From NCBI GenBank assembly GCA_001828295.1, contig MHYI01000072.1:1-8795 (forward strand): DNA of 8,795 bases. The letters are read 5' to 3'. Positions 1 to 6,606 of the stretch are shown here, piece by piece. Each line of letters begins with the position of its first letter. Position 1 is the stretch's first letter. This DNA comes from Planctomycetes bacterium RBG_16_41_13. GTDB taxonomy: Bacteria > Planctomycetota > Brocadiia > Brocadiales > Brocadiaceae. A model generated the notes under the pieces. It was given only the letters and a program-made list of their open reading frames with translations, ran no database searches and was not told where the DNA came from. The position numbers and the translations under genes are program-made.

Positions 1-222
1 GGATGGGTTGGCAATTCAAGCGCCGTAACCCCGCTTATGTGGTCGCTAAAAGATACATCCCCTTTGGTTGTAAGCTCGGCAGCCTGGGCGCTTGGCAAAA
101 TCGGGACACCAAAGACACTTCTGTCCCTAAAGGCGCTCATAAATAGCGGGAATGAAGATGTCGTGGAAAGCGCATTTGAGGCGATGGGCAGGATTGTGGA
201 GCGATACAAAGATATTGAGTAG
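1..222 (+). CDS. HEAT-repeat protein, C-terminal part (partial)
   Basis: The frame is open from the first base to a TAG stop at 220-222, so this is the last 73 residues of a protein whose start lies outside the window. It reads as two helical repeats of the HEAT / PBS-lyase type: the first has a SAAWALGKIG helix followed by KTLLSLKALI, the second VESAFEAMGRIVERY. Such repeats form alpha-solenoid scaffolds that bind other proteins; planctomycetes carry many of them, often fused to other domains. The remainder of the protein, and so its real function, cannot be seen. A Met at codon 13 (base 37) is internal and is not a likely start, because the frame is already open upstream and no ribosome binding site precedes it. 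The HEAT assignment rests on helix pattern and the typical A-A-x-A-L-G-x-I-G core. Confidence 0.75.
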   Translation, partial: GWVGNSSAVTPLMWSLKDTSPLVVSSAAWALGKIGTPKTLLSLKALINSGNEDVVESAFEAMGRIVERYKDIE

Positions 223-239
223 CATAACGAAAGGGGAAC

Positions 240-257
240 CACAGATTACACAGATTA
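240..257. repeat. Tandem 9-mer CACAGATTA x2
   Basis: Two perfect head-to-tail copies of CACAGATTA lie 18 bases after the HEAT-repeat stop codon, preceded by GGGGAAC. Similar CCACAGATT-type tandem strings are common intergenic repeats in several bacterial genomes. I see no coding capacity here. Confidence 0.5.
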
Positions 258-308
258 AAAAAATCGTCCCAAGCTTACAATTAACCAATTTCACCATTAA
301 ATACTTTG

Positions 309-541
309 CCAAAAATGCAAAGAAATTACTGATAGGGTACTAAAAGCGGTATGGCGGCGCTATGGTTTCCGTTTTGCAAACATGTGCAATAAACAATTTG
401 ACTAAATAATAGGATTTCAATATTATGATGAGATTAAAATTTTTCTAATAGTCCACATATATGTGTTTTATGGCAGATACAATCTCCAGCCAGAGGCAGT
501 ATGTAGCACCTTCTTATCAGTAATTTCTCTGCATTTTCTGG
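309..541. repeat. 233-bp unit bounded by near-perfect inverted repeats of about 27 bp
   Basis: The left arm at 309-334 and the reverse complement of the right arm at 515-541 agree except for one single-base gap and one substitution; the shared core includes AGAAATTACTGATA. Weaker similarity continues inward (GGTACTA against GGTGCTA). The interior has no plausible gene. The arrangement fits a MITE-like or internally deleted insertion element, or two opposed copies of a short repeat. No target-site duplication was identified. Confidence 0.5.
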
Positions 542-575
542 TTTACGAGGGGATTGATGGGTGGATAAATAAGAA

Positions 576-610
576 AAGCCGTTGGGTTTTGTTTTTTTTA
601 AACCAGGCTT
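576..610. repeat. Interrupted hairpin with a T-rich loop
   Basis: AAGCC (576-580) pairs with GGCTT (606-610), and GGTTT (585-589) pairs with AAACC (600-604), around a loop that is nearly all T. It stands just before the GAGACGC repeat pair. A terminator is possible but unconvincing because the T run is in the loop rather than after the stem. Confidence 0.3.
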
Positions 611-710
611 ATTTCAATATTTTTGTAGAGACGCATTGCATGCGTCTGGAAACTGCTGCGCGTAAAGAAAATGTTGACACAACAGAGAGACGCATGCAAT
701 GCGTCTCTAC
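611..710. repeat. Opposed pair of GTAGAGACGCA hairpin repeats upstream of cobA-hemD
   Basis: A 23-base sequence beginning GTAGAGACGCATT at 625-647 recurs as a perfect reverse complement at 688-710, with 40 bases between. Each arm is itself palindromic (AGACGCAT / ATGCGTCT around a 3-base centre), so the DNA or RNA could fold as two small hairpins or one long one. The left copy follows the leader ATTTCAATATTTTT, also seen beside the copy at 2475-2503. The right arm ends 16 bases before the ribosome binding site of the next gene, so it is likely to lie in that gene's leader transcript. Confidence 0.8.
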
Positions 711-726
711 ATTTAATCTATGATTA

Positions 727-734
727 AGGAAAGG
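727..734 (+). promoter_or_regulatory. Ribosome binding site of cobA-hemD
   Basis: AGGAAAGG ends 10 bases before the ATG at 745 and 7 bases before an in-frame TTG at 742. Either codon could be used; ATG is preferred because it is the stronger start codon and the protein family begins close to this point. Confidence 0.55.
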
Positions 735-744
735 TATTTTATTG

Positions 745-2271
745 ATGAAACGCAGTATTGTGTACTTAGTAGGGGCAGGTCCTGGCGATCCGGGGCTTAT
801 AACCGTAAAAGGGCGTGAGTGTATTAAAAAAGCAGATGTCATTGTTTATGATTATCTCGTAAACGTTGAATTACTTAAAGCCACAAAGCCAGGCGTGGAA
901 ATTATATATGTAGGAAAACAGGGCGGTTCCCATACCCTTGAACAGGAGGATATTAATAAGCTTCTCGTAGAAAAAGCATTGGAAGATAAAATTGTCACAC
1001 GGCTGAAAGGGGGAGATCCTTATATTTTTGGACGTGGCGGAGAAGAAGCCCTTGTTTTGAGAGAATATAAGATCCCTTTTGAAGTAGTGCCTGGCATTAC
1101 TGCGGCTATAGCGACTCCCAACTATGCAGGCATTCCCGTAACGCATAGGGAATTCACCTCTACCTTTGGCTTGATTACAGGGCATGAAGACCCTGCCAAG
1201 AATGAAAGCTCCATTGACTGGTCAAAAATAAGCACGGGGATTGGCACACTGGCGTTTTATATGGGGGTGAAAAACCTTCCGTATATTATGGAACAGCTTA
1301 TGAAGCACGGACGTTCCGGCGATACGCCGGTGGCGGTAATACGGTGGGGCACCACTTTCCGGCAGGAAACCGTTGTCGGCACACTGAATACGATTGTAGA
1401 GAAGGCAAAAAATATCAAACCTCCTGCAATAACCATCGTTGGTGAAGTTGTTAAGTTGCGTGACCAGCTTAATTGGTTTGAAAACAGGCCATTGTTTGGC
1501 AAAACGATTGTAGTTACCCGTTCGAGAGAACAGGCAAGTGAATTTGCGGACAGGTTATATGAATTTGGCGCCAATGTAATTGAGTTTCCCACGATTGAAA
1601 TCGCAAAACCGGATTCAATACAACCACTGGATGAAGCAATAAATACTATTAATTCTTACGACTGGCTGGTATTTACAAGTATTAATGGAGTGGATAGTTT
1701 TTTCCAGCGATTGTTTGAATTAGGAAAGGATGTAAGAGTTTTGAAAGGTCTTAAGATATGTGCCATAGGTCCTGCTACTGCAGGAGGCATAGAAAAGTAT
1801 CATATCAGGGTCGATTGTAAACCGCCAAAGTTCGTGGCAGAATCTGTCGTGGAAGAACTGAAGAGGGTAACGGCAATAAAAGGCGAGCGGTTTTTGCTTC
1901 CCCGGGCAGATATAGCAAGAAGTTATCTTCCCGAAGAATTGCAGAAATTAGGCGGCGAAGTTAACGACCTTGTTGTATATAAGACCCTTATGGGACAGCC
2001 AAAAGACGTCAATATTTTGGAGAAAATGAGAAACGGGGAGATTAACATTGTTACCTTTACCAGTTCCTCAACTGTAAGTAATTTTGTACAGCTTATAGGA
2101 AAAGAAAATATCACTTCTTTAAAAGGACATATACAATTTGCGAGTATTGGCCCCATTACTACAAAGACAGCGGAAGAAATGGGGATTGATATTGCCATTA
2201 AAGCGAAGGAATATACGATCCCCGGACTGGTAAATGCCATACTGGAAAGTACATCCCCCATTGATAAATAA
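745..2271 (+). CDS. cobA-hemD: Fused uroporphyrinogen-III C-methyltransferase / uroporphyrinogen-III synthase
   Basis: This 508-residue cytoplasmic protein joins two enzymes of tetrapyrrole synthesis. Residues 4-245 are a SAM-dependent uroporphyrinogen-III methyltransferase (SUMT/CobA). Its marks are VGAGPGDPGL (9-18), GGDPYIFGRG (89-98), VVPGITAA (114-121), then TGHED and AFYMGVKNL. By family knowledge it methylates uroporphyrinogen III at C2 and C7 to give precorrin-2, the entry to siroheme, cobalamin and haem d1. Residues 253-505 are HemD, which cyclises hydroxymethylbilane to uroporphyrinogen III; TRSREQ (258-263), FTSINGV (310-316), LPRAD (385-389) and FTSSSTVSNF (438-447) fit. The fusion is common in Firmicutes, Planctomycetes and Deltaproteobacteria. 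Length is normal and nothing is missing. The usual partners hemA/hemC are not adjacent: the gene stands alone between repeat clusters. TTG at 742 is an alternative start. Confidence 0.95.
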   Translation: MKRSIVYLVGAGPGDPGLITVKGRECIKKADVIVYDYLVNVELLKATKPGVEIIYVGKQGGSHTLEQEDINKLLVEKALEDKIVTRLKGGDPYIFGRGGEEALVLREYKIPFEVVPGITAAIATPNYAGIPVTHREFTSTFGLITGHEDPAKNESSIDWSKISTGIGTLAFYMGVKNLPYIMEQLMKHGRSGDTPVAVIRWGTTFRQETVVGTLNTIVEKAKNIKPPAITIVGEVVKLRDQLNWFENRPLFGKTIVVTRSREQASEFADRLYEFGANVIEFPTIEIAKPDSIQPLDEAINTINSYDWLVFTSINGVDSFFQRLFELGKDVRVLKGLKICAIGPATAGGIEKYHIRVDCKPPKFVAESVVEELKRVTAIKGERFLLPRADIARSYLPEELQKLGGEVNDLVVYKTLMGQPKDVNILEKMRNGEINIVTFTSSSTVSNFVQLIGKENITSLKGHIQFASIGPITTKTAEEMGIDIAIKAKEYTIPGLVNAILESTSPIDK

Positions 2272-2280
2272 GTTCAGGCA

Positions 2281-2315
2281 TAGGAATTTCAATATTTTTA
2301 GTTAACCAATAAACA
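2281..2315. repeat. Dispersed TAGGAATTTCAATATTTTT scaffold without a hairpin
   Basis: ATTTCAATA (2286-2294), a 7-base filler, then TTAACCAATAAACA (2302-2315). The same two end blocks recur at 5594-5602 and 5659-5672, where a long palindrome lies between them. The left half also resembles the leaders at 410-424, 611-624, 2457-2475 and 2549-2571. Confidence 0.5.
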
Positions 2316-2402
2316 AACCTACCCCCTTAATCCCCTCCTGTAGAGACGCACGATCGTGCGTCTCTACAGCAAATTCCCCTCTTGGGAGGGGGCAGGGATG
2401 GG
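2316..2402. repeat. C/G-rich repeat split by a 32-bp perfect palindrome
   Basis: Bases 2338-2369 form a perfect palindrome, CTGTAGAGACGCACGA followed by its exact reverse complement. To its left is the C-rich string ACCTACCCCCTTAATCCCC; to its right is a hairpin with arms CCCCTC (2376-2381) and GAGGGG (2386-2391), followed by GCAGGGATGGGTA. The two outer parts look like halves of one C-rich/G-rich inverted repeat, with the GAGACGCAC palindrome inserted into it. Confidence 0.65.
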
Positions 2403-2456
2403 TAAAAATGAATGTCATTGGGTTTTTTGTCTTAAAACTCAATCTAATACAACGTT

Positions 2457-2503
2457 TAGGAATGTCAATATTTTTGTAGAGACGCATTGCATGCGTCTCT
2501 ACA
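2457..2503. repeat. Second GTAGAGACGCATTGC hairpin with its leader
   Basis: A 13-bp perfect stem, TGTAGAGACGCAT (2475-2487) and its complement (2491-2503), with the 3-base loop TGC. The leader TAGGAATGTCAATATTTT before it matches the one at 611-624 almost exactly, so the mobile or conserved unit is larger than the hairpin alone. Confidence 0.75.
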
Positions 2504-2572
2504 TTTTGTTTATTCAGTTAAAGGTCGCCAACTGCCCAATTTAATGTATAGGAAATTCAAAGTTATATTGTA

Positions 2573-2615
2573 GAACGAAGCGATTGCTTCGTTCGAGCAA
2601 AGTGGCACTTCGCTC
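2573..2615. repeat. Back-to-back hairpins, GAACGAAGC and GAGCAAAGTG
   Basis: Hairpin 1 has arms GAACGAAGC (2573-2581) and GCTTCGTTC (2586-2594) with loop GATT. Hairpin 2 starts on the next base, with arms GAGCAAAGTG (2595-2604) and CACTTCGCTC (2606-2615), one mismatch and a single-base loop. The pair is led by TAGGAAATTCAA and TTGTAGA, as in the GAGACGC family. No T tract follows, so it is not a standard terminator. Confidence 0.7.
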
Positions 2616-2801
2616 TTGCCAAAGGCCTAATTTACTTCAAAAATAAACCTTCTGCTTGCTGACCAACATCATTTTTCCACTCCACCCCCTGAGAAACATT
2701 TTAAGTGCATTACCGCGCAATGTTTTTCCAGTTGATATGTCTGTAAATTCCATGTAATTTGAAATGCAATGTAAAAGGTGTCGGTACCGCATATCCCATA
2801 T

Positions 2802-2808
2802 AAGGAGG
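2802..2808 (+). promoter_or_regulatory. Strong ribosome binding site deciding the start of the SBBP gene
   Basis: A perfect AAGGAGG with an 8-base gap to the ATG at 2817. It overrules the longer frame that opens with GTG at 2778, because the protein from 2817 begins directly with a signal peptide. Confidence 0.9.
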
Positions 2809-2816
2809 CCATCAAT

Positions 2817-5348
2817 ATGAAAAGAGTAAACATGAACATAAGAATATCCGTTATATTTTTGTTTATAATGTTCCTGGGGTCGGCAGCTTTCGCAGACCAA
2901 AGCGGTAAGCAAAAAACATTACATCAGGAGATAGTTAAAAAAGCGCAAATGCTTACCGTACCCTTTATCCTTAACAAAGGACAAGTAGATGCAAGGGTAA
3001 AATTTTATGCCCACACCTTTGGCGCGACAATTTATGTGACAAGTGAAGGTGAAATAGTTTATTCATTGCCGCATATTTCAGACAGGCCAGGAACGAAAAC
3101 GCAAAATATTACCGCGCAAACTGAACCCCGTCCCCATGACTCCACAGATGCAACTATGAGAAAGGCAGATAGTAAGAGCAATCCGGTTATTAAGAATATC
3201 GTGCTCACGGAGCAGTTGGCCGGTGGAAAGGCGGTTAATATAAAGGGAGAAAAAACTTCGGTTACGAAGGTTAACTATTATAGGCATAAAGACCCTTCGC
3301 AGTATCAGACAAACATCCCAACATATGAAAGTATCAGTTTTGGCGAAGTTTTTAACGGAGTAGATTTAGTATTAAAAGCGTATGGCAACAATGTAGAAAA
3401 ACTTTTCCACGTAAAACCAAATGCCAGCGCGGAAGGAATAAGAATTAAAATAAACGGGGCGAATTCATTACGTGTTAATGAAACAGGACAACTGGAGGCA
3501 GAGACGCCGTTAGGAAATGTTACGTTCACCAGGCCGGAAGCATATCAGGAAATAAATGGGAAAAAGATCCTGGTGGCGGCGAGCTATCATTTGAAAGATT
3601 CCGGTTTGGTTTATGGTTTTAAAGTGGGTGAGTATGATAAAACGAAGGAGCTTGTCATCGACCCCCTTCTTGCTTCTACCTATCTGGGCGGTTCAGACAA
3701 CGATGAAGTGTGTTCTTTGGCAATTGACGGGGATGGGTATGTTTATATCGCCGGGAATACATTGCAGTCTGACTTTCCGACTACCGGTGGTTCATATAAT
3801 ACCGGCAGCGCAGGAAGTAATGTTTTCATTTCAAAAATAAATCCAACGTTAACGAGTCTTCTTGCTTCGACTTATTTTGGCGGATCTTCAGAGGATAAAG
3901 TACGGTCTTTGCTTTTAGACCCGGAAGGGAATGTTTACGTGACGGGAGAAACAAATTCGTCCGATTTCCCAACAACCGCAAATGCTTATGCAGAGTCGTT
4001 AAACGATTCCTATGGAGATGTTTTTGTTTCTCAATTTGACACCGATTTGACGAATCTTCTGGCTTCTACCTATTTAGGCGGGACTTTTGGCGATTATAGC
4101 AGCGATATAGCAATTGATGCGGAGGGGAATATTTATGTAACAGGTGATACAAATTCTGCTGATTTTCCTGCTTCAGCAGATGCTTATAAAACTTCATTGA
4201 CCGACAGTTCCAGAGATGTTTTTGTTTCAAAACTGAATAAAGAACTAACCAGTCTTTTGGCCTCAACGTTCATGGGAGGTTCTTCCGGTGATTACAGCAG
4301 CGCCCTTGCTATCGACTCCGAGGGAAACTTTTTTATCGCAGGCACTACCGGGTCATCAGATTTTCCCGCTTCTTCAGGCGCGTACGATGCCACTTTTAAT
4401 GGAGGCATGCATGACATTGATGGCTTTGTTTCAAAGTTTGATAAGGATCTGACTAGCCTTCTCGCTTCCACATACATTGGGGGATATTTTAATGACTATA
4501 TAAATAGTATGACAATAGATTCTGAAGGCAATATTTATGTGACGGGCGGTACCCTTTCCTCGAATTTCCCGACAACTACAAAGGCATATGATACGACATA
4601 CAATTTTGGCTCCGATGCCTTTGTATCGAAATTGAGCAATGATTTAAAAACACTTATTGCCTCAACTTTTTTGGGCGGTTCGGGCTATCCTTCGGAAGGG
4701 TACGACTATAATTACGGATATGAGCATGCGAATGCCATCGTTATTGCTTCGGACGGGAAAATTTACGTAACCGGCAGTACGTATGCTTCAGATTTCCCTA
4801 CCACAATAGGGTCTTATAATGCCTCATTTAATGGTGGCGGTGCAGATGCGTTCATTTCCAGGTTTGACAGCGGTCTGGAAGATCTGCTGGATTCCACCTA
4901 TCTTGGCGGTTCTTATGGCTATGATTGCGGCAAGGCATTGGCAATAGGGCCGGAAGGGGATATTTATGTTGCCGGATTTACGAATGCTTCAAATTTCCCG
5001 GTTACCAGTGGGGTTCTTTATGCAAATTATAACGGTAAGATAGACACCTTTATTTCACAACTGGATAGTGATCTGTCTGCATTATTGGGGAAAATATCGG
5101 GAAGTTTGAGCGATGAGAATAAAAATCCCGTTGAATCTGCTAAGATAGCACTAAAGGGAAAAACTACAAAAATTAAAAGGAAAACCTTTTCTGATGAAAA
5201 TGGACTTTTCGAGTTTGGTAATTTAAAAGCGGATACGTATAAGATTACAGCGACAAAGAATGGCTACAAGAAATACAAAACAGAGGTTAATCTGGAAGAG
5301 GGAGAAAAGAGGGAAGTTAAGGCAGAGATGAAGAAAACAAAGACCTGA
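2817..5348 (+). CDS. Secreted SBBP-repeat beta-propeller protein with carboxypeptidase-regulatory-like tail
   Basis: An 843-residue exported protein of unknown function. Residues 1-26 form a signal peptide (basic start, hydrophobic core, cleavage after AFA). About residues 43-283 are the domain that usually precedes SBBP repeats, opening with PFILNKGQVDARVKFYAH; it ends at VIDP. Residues 284-755 contain seven SBBP (PF06739-type) repeats of about 65 residues. Each has LLASTYLGG near its start, a central D-x-E-G-N-x-Y-V-x-G strand, SDFPTT, and an F-V-S-K-x-x-x-x-L end; seven units suit a closed seven-bladed propeller. Residues 756-843 are a carboxypeptidase-regulatory-like beta-sandwich (SGSLSDENKNPVESAKI ... 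GLFEFGNLKADTYKITATKNGY). I see no catalytic motif, membrane anchor or sorting signal. The likely role is extracellular or outer-surface binding or adhesion, which is inference. The gene seems to be a single transcription unit; no convincing terminator was found. Confidence 0.88.
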   Translation: MKRVNMNIRISVIFLFIMFLGSAAFADQSGKQKTLHQEIVKKAQMLTVPFILNKGQVDARVKFYAHTFGATIYVTSEGEIVYSLPHISDRPGTKTQNITAQTEPRPHDSTDATMRKADSKSNPVIKNIVLTEQLAGGKAVNIKGEKTSVTKVNYYRHKDPSQYQTNIPTYESISFGEVFNGVDLVLKAYGNNVEKLFHVKPNASAEGIRIKINGANSLRVNETGQLEAETPLGNVTFTRPEAYQEINGKKILVAASYHLKDSGLVYGFKVGEYDKTKELVIDPLLASTYLGGSDNDEVCSLAIDGDGYVYIAGNTLQSDFPTTGGSYNTGSAGSNVFISKINPTLTSLLASTYFGGSSEDKVRSLLLDPEGNVYVTGETNSSDFPTTANAYAESLNDSYGDVFVSQFDTDLTNLLASTYLGGTFGDYSSDIAIDAEGNIYVTGDTNSADFPASADAYKTSLTDSSRDVFVSKLNKELTSLLASTFMGGSSGDYSSALAIDSEGNFFIAGTTGSSDFPASSGAYDATFNGGMHDIDGFVSKFDKDLTSLLASTYIGGYFNDYINSMTIDSEGNIYVTGGTLSSNFPTTTKAYDTTYNFGSDAFVSKLSNDLKTLIASTFLGGSGYPSEGYDYNYGYEHANAIVIASDGKIYVTGSTYASDFPTTIGSYNASFNGGGADAFISRFDSGLEDLLDSTYLGGSYGYDCGKALAIGPEGDIYVAGFTNASNFPVTSGVLYANYNGKIDTFISQLDSDLSALLGKISGSLSDENKNPVESAKIALKGKTTKIKRKTFSDENGLFEFGNLKADTYKITATKNGYKKYKTEVNLEEGEKREVKAEMKKTKT
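3666..5081 (+). repeat. Seven in-frame SBBP coding repeats
   Basis: Seven head-to-tail units of about 195-230 bases, each beginning with a variant of CTTCTTGCTTCTACCTAT. The sixth unit has an insertion (YPSEGYDYNYGYEH) between the GG turn and the next strand; the seventh begins LLDST rather than LLAST. The units have diverged at DNA level, so this is an old protein repeat and not a recent tandem duplication. Confidence 0.85.
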
Positions 5349-5593
5349 TGAACGGCAAAAAAGAATCTTTTCGCGGCGGCTTAATTAAAAGTAGGTGTAG
5401 ACATTCTATGTCAAGCTCCTTCTTTTATAAAAGAAAAAAGAGAGAAAAGGTTCTTTAAAAAAAAATATTGATAAGTGCCAGGACATCGTGGACTGATTGT
5501 AATTTTTTAGACATCGTAAGGTGTCAAAGTGCCTTTTTTATTTTGAAATAATTAGTATTAACGAACCTGTTGCCACAGAGGAAAATATTCATG
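5349..5593. other. AT-rich intergenic stretch with small palindromes, no gene
   Basis: No ORF with coding character. Two short perfect palindromes are visible: GACAT-TCT-ATGTC (5400-5412) and TTCTTTTATAAAAGAA (5420-5435). GACATCGT and AGTGCC each occur twice within 5477-5535. None makes a convincing terminator for the propeller gene. Confidence 0.4.
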
Positions 5594-5672
5594 ATTTCAA
5601 TACCCGTGGGAAAAATACTGGGAAATAAAAACTATTTCCCAGTATTTTTCCCACGGGTTTAACCAATAAACA
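5594..5672. repeat. 26-bp perfect inverted repeat inside the ATTTCAATA / TTAACCAATAAACA scaffold
   Basis: The arms 5602-5627 and 5633-5658 are perfectly complementary over 26 bases, starting ACCCGTGGGAAAAATACTGG, with a 5-base loop AAAAC. The flanks ATTTCAATA and TTAACCAATAAACA match those at 2286-2315, where no such hairpin is present. There is no T tract after the stem. It reads best as a hairpin repeat element. Confidence 0.8.
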
Positions 5673-5695
5673 GCGAAATTTTATGTTACTTAACG

Positions 5696-5785
5696 TTAGC
5701 GTATTTTATACTCAAATTCATCCACTTGTATCTGGTTGTGGAATATCTTGAGTTTTTGCTCTTTGACATCAATGGTAGCCACTAC
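5696..5785 (-). pseudogene. 3' remnant of an unknown coding region, possibly a transposase
   Basis: On the minus strand 29 codons run from just inside an upstream in-frame TAA (5786-5788) to a TAA stop at 5696-5698. They read VVATIDVKEQKLKIFHNQ then IQVDEFEYKIR. The alternating beta-strand pattern and hydrophobic spacing look protein-like, and the C-terminal shape (ATxDV...LKIFHN...EFEYKxR) resembles the ends of some integrase-type transposases. It has no start codon and is cut off beside the GGGACACTTCCC element at 5792, which suggests the element or a deletion removed the rest. The family assignment is a guess; the coding-remnant call itself is moderate. Confidence 0.35.
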
Positions 5786-5791
5786 TTAATA

Positions 5792-5849
5792 GAGGGACAC
5801 TTCCCTTATTTTCCCACCAAATAAAGCAAGAAATATGGGAAGTGTCCCT
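5792..5849. repeat. GGGACACTTCCC element, copy A
   Basis: The arms GGGACACTTCCC (5794-5805) and GGGAAGTGTCCC (5837-5848) are perfect complements. The whole 58-base unit from GAGGGAC to GTCCCT is identical to copy B at 8098-8155 except for one base, loop included. It lies 40 bases downstream of the stop of the minus-strand gene that ends at 5890. Confidence 0.85.
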
Positions 5850-5889
5850 TCCTTCACTGAATTTCATGGGTATAGTCAAAACATAGAAG

Positions 5890-6468
5890 CTATTTTGCGC
5901 TCATTTCCAAAGTGGTGGTGTAGACGTAATCATCCGTCTCACTACCTTTGCCATTAGCATCGACACCCGCCGCGTAAAATGTTATTGGATCAGTAGCGTC
6001 GTCAGGAGCGGTCCACTTCACTTTCCAATTCTTTTTCTTCGTTCCCTTATACGTATGTTCTATATATTTATCCTTGTCAGCTTTATCAAGTCCCCGATAA
6101 TCATCCGCAGGAATAACCTGTGTGGTATTCCCGATTTTCTTAAATTTTCCCACTCTGTTTCCGTTTGCATCAACCGCAGTCATTTCAAACCCACGTTTTT
6201 CCCCAGTGGAGTTGCTAAATGCTACCTTTAATTTGATAGTTTTTCCGGGAATATACTCAGAAGGGCCGGAGATGGAAAATACAGCATCCCCGGAATCGGT
6301 GGTATAGGTATCATGACAATCACTTGCATTACAGGTACCGGAGTCTTCAGGAGCTCCGGTACGATATGCATCAGGGCCGCTTGCCGAGGCAAATACTGCA
6401 TTTGAAAACATACTGCATAACGACACAGTTAGCGCCAAACAAGAAAGAGAATACTTTACTATTTTCAC
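5890..6468 (-). CDS. Exported Reeler-like / choice-of-anchor V-type protein with a CX4CH haem motif
   Basis: A 192-residue protein. Residues 1-27 are a signal peptide (basic start, LALTVSLCSM core, cleavage near VFA-SA). After GPDAYRTGAPEDSGT comes CNASDCH (46-52), a CX4CH motif in place of the usual CXXCH. The remainder (62-190) is a beta-sandwich with the signature of Reeler / choice-of-anchor V domains: GPSEYIPGKTIKLKV, RGFEMTAVDANGNRVGKF, YIEHTYKG, WTAPDDATDPITFYAAGVD and DDYVYTTTL. Related domains carry a short haem-c-like CxxCH near the N terminus, so periplasmic covalent haem is plausible; whether CX4CH is loaded needs experiment. It starts with GTG at 6468, supported by AAGGAG 7 bases upstream. 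The stop of the upstream cytochrome gene on the same strand is 138 bases away, so an operon is possible. No anchor or enzyme motif is seen. Confidence 0.75.
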   Translation of the reverse strand: MKIVKYSLSCLALTVSLCSMFSNAVFASASGPDAYRTGAPEDSGTCNASDCHDTYTTDSGDAVFSISGPSEYIPGKTIKLKVAFSNSTGEKRGFEMTAVDANGNRVGKFKKIGNTTQVIPADDYRGLDKADKDKYIEHTYKGTKKKNWKVKWTAPDDATDPITFYAAGVDANGKGSETDDYVYTTTLEMSAK

Positions 6469-6475
6469 GTTACAA

Positions 6476-6481
6476 CTCCTT
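6476..6481 (-). promoter_or_regulatory. Ribosome binding site supporting a GTG start
   Basis: AAGGAG on the minus strand with a 7-base gap to GTG at 6468. No ATG further inside would keep the signal peptide intact, so GTG is the likely start. Confidence 0.75.
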
Positions 6482-6606
6482 ACAATAAATGTTTTTTACA
6501 TCACTTTTTTCACCCTTGTCACTATAGCATCCCTGCCAAATACTCATTTTCTGAATCATTTATACGGAATACTGATTAAACACTAAATACGCTCGCCACA
6601 CAGATA

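Noticed and set aside
463..723. An 86-codon plus-strand ORF ahead of cobA-hemD
   Set aside because: It runs through the 27-bp inverted repeat arm and both GAGACGC repeats, lacks a ribosome binding site and has no recognisable protein pattern.
742..744. TTG as start of cobA-hemD
   Set aside because: Spacing to the ribosome binding site is acceptable, but the next codon is ATG, a stronger start; the difference is one residue.
223..744. Cobalamin or other riboswitch ahead of cobA-hemD
   Set aside because: No conserved riboswitch core could be recognised; the structure present is explained by repeat elements.
2356..2544. Short ORFs over the repeat cluster
   Set aside because: They consist of translated palindromes; the same repeats occur in other frames elsewhere.
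2778..2816. GTG start giving a longer SBBP protein
   Set aside because: It would put 13 residues ahead of the signal peptide and would lie upstream of the perfect AAGGAGG that serves ATG 2817.
5602..5658. Terminator for the SBBP gene
   Set aside because: The stem is perfect but long and symmetric, lies over 250 bases after the stop, and has no T tract after it.
6469..6606. Sigma-54 promoter at the TTGGCAGGGATGC string on the minus strand
   Set aside because: The gap between the GG and GC elements is 7 bases where the consensus needs 10.
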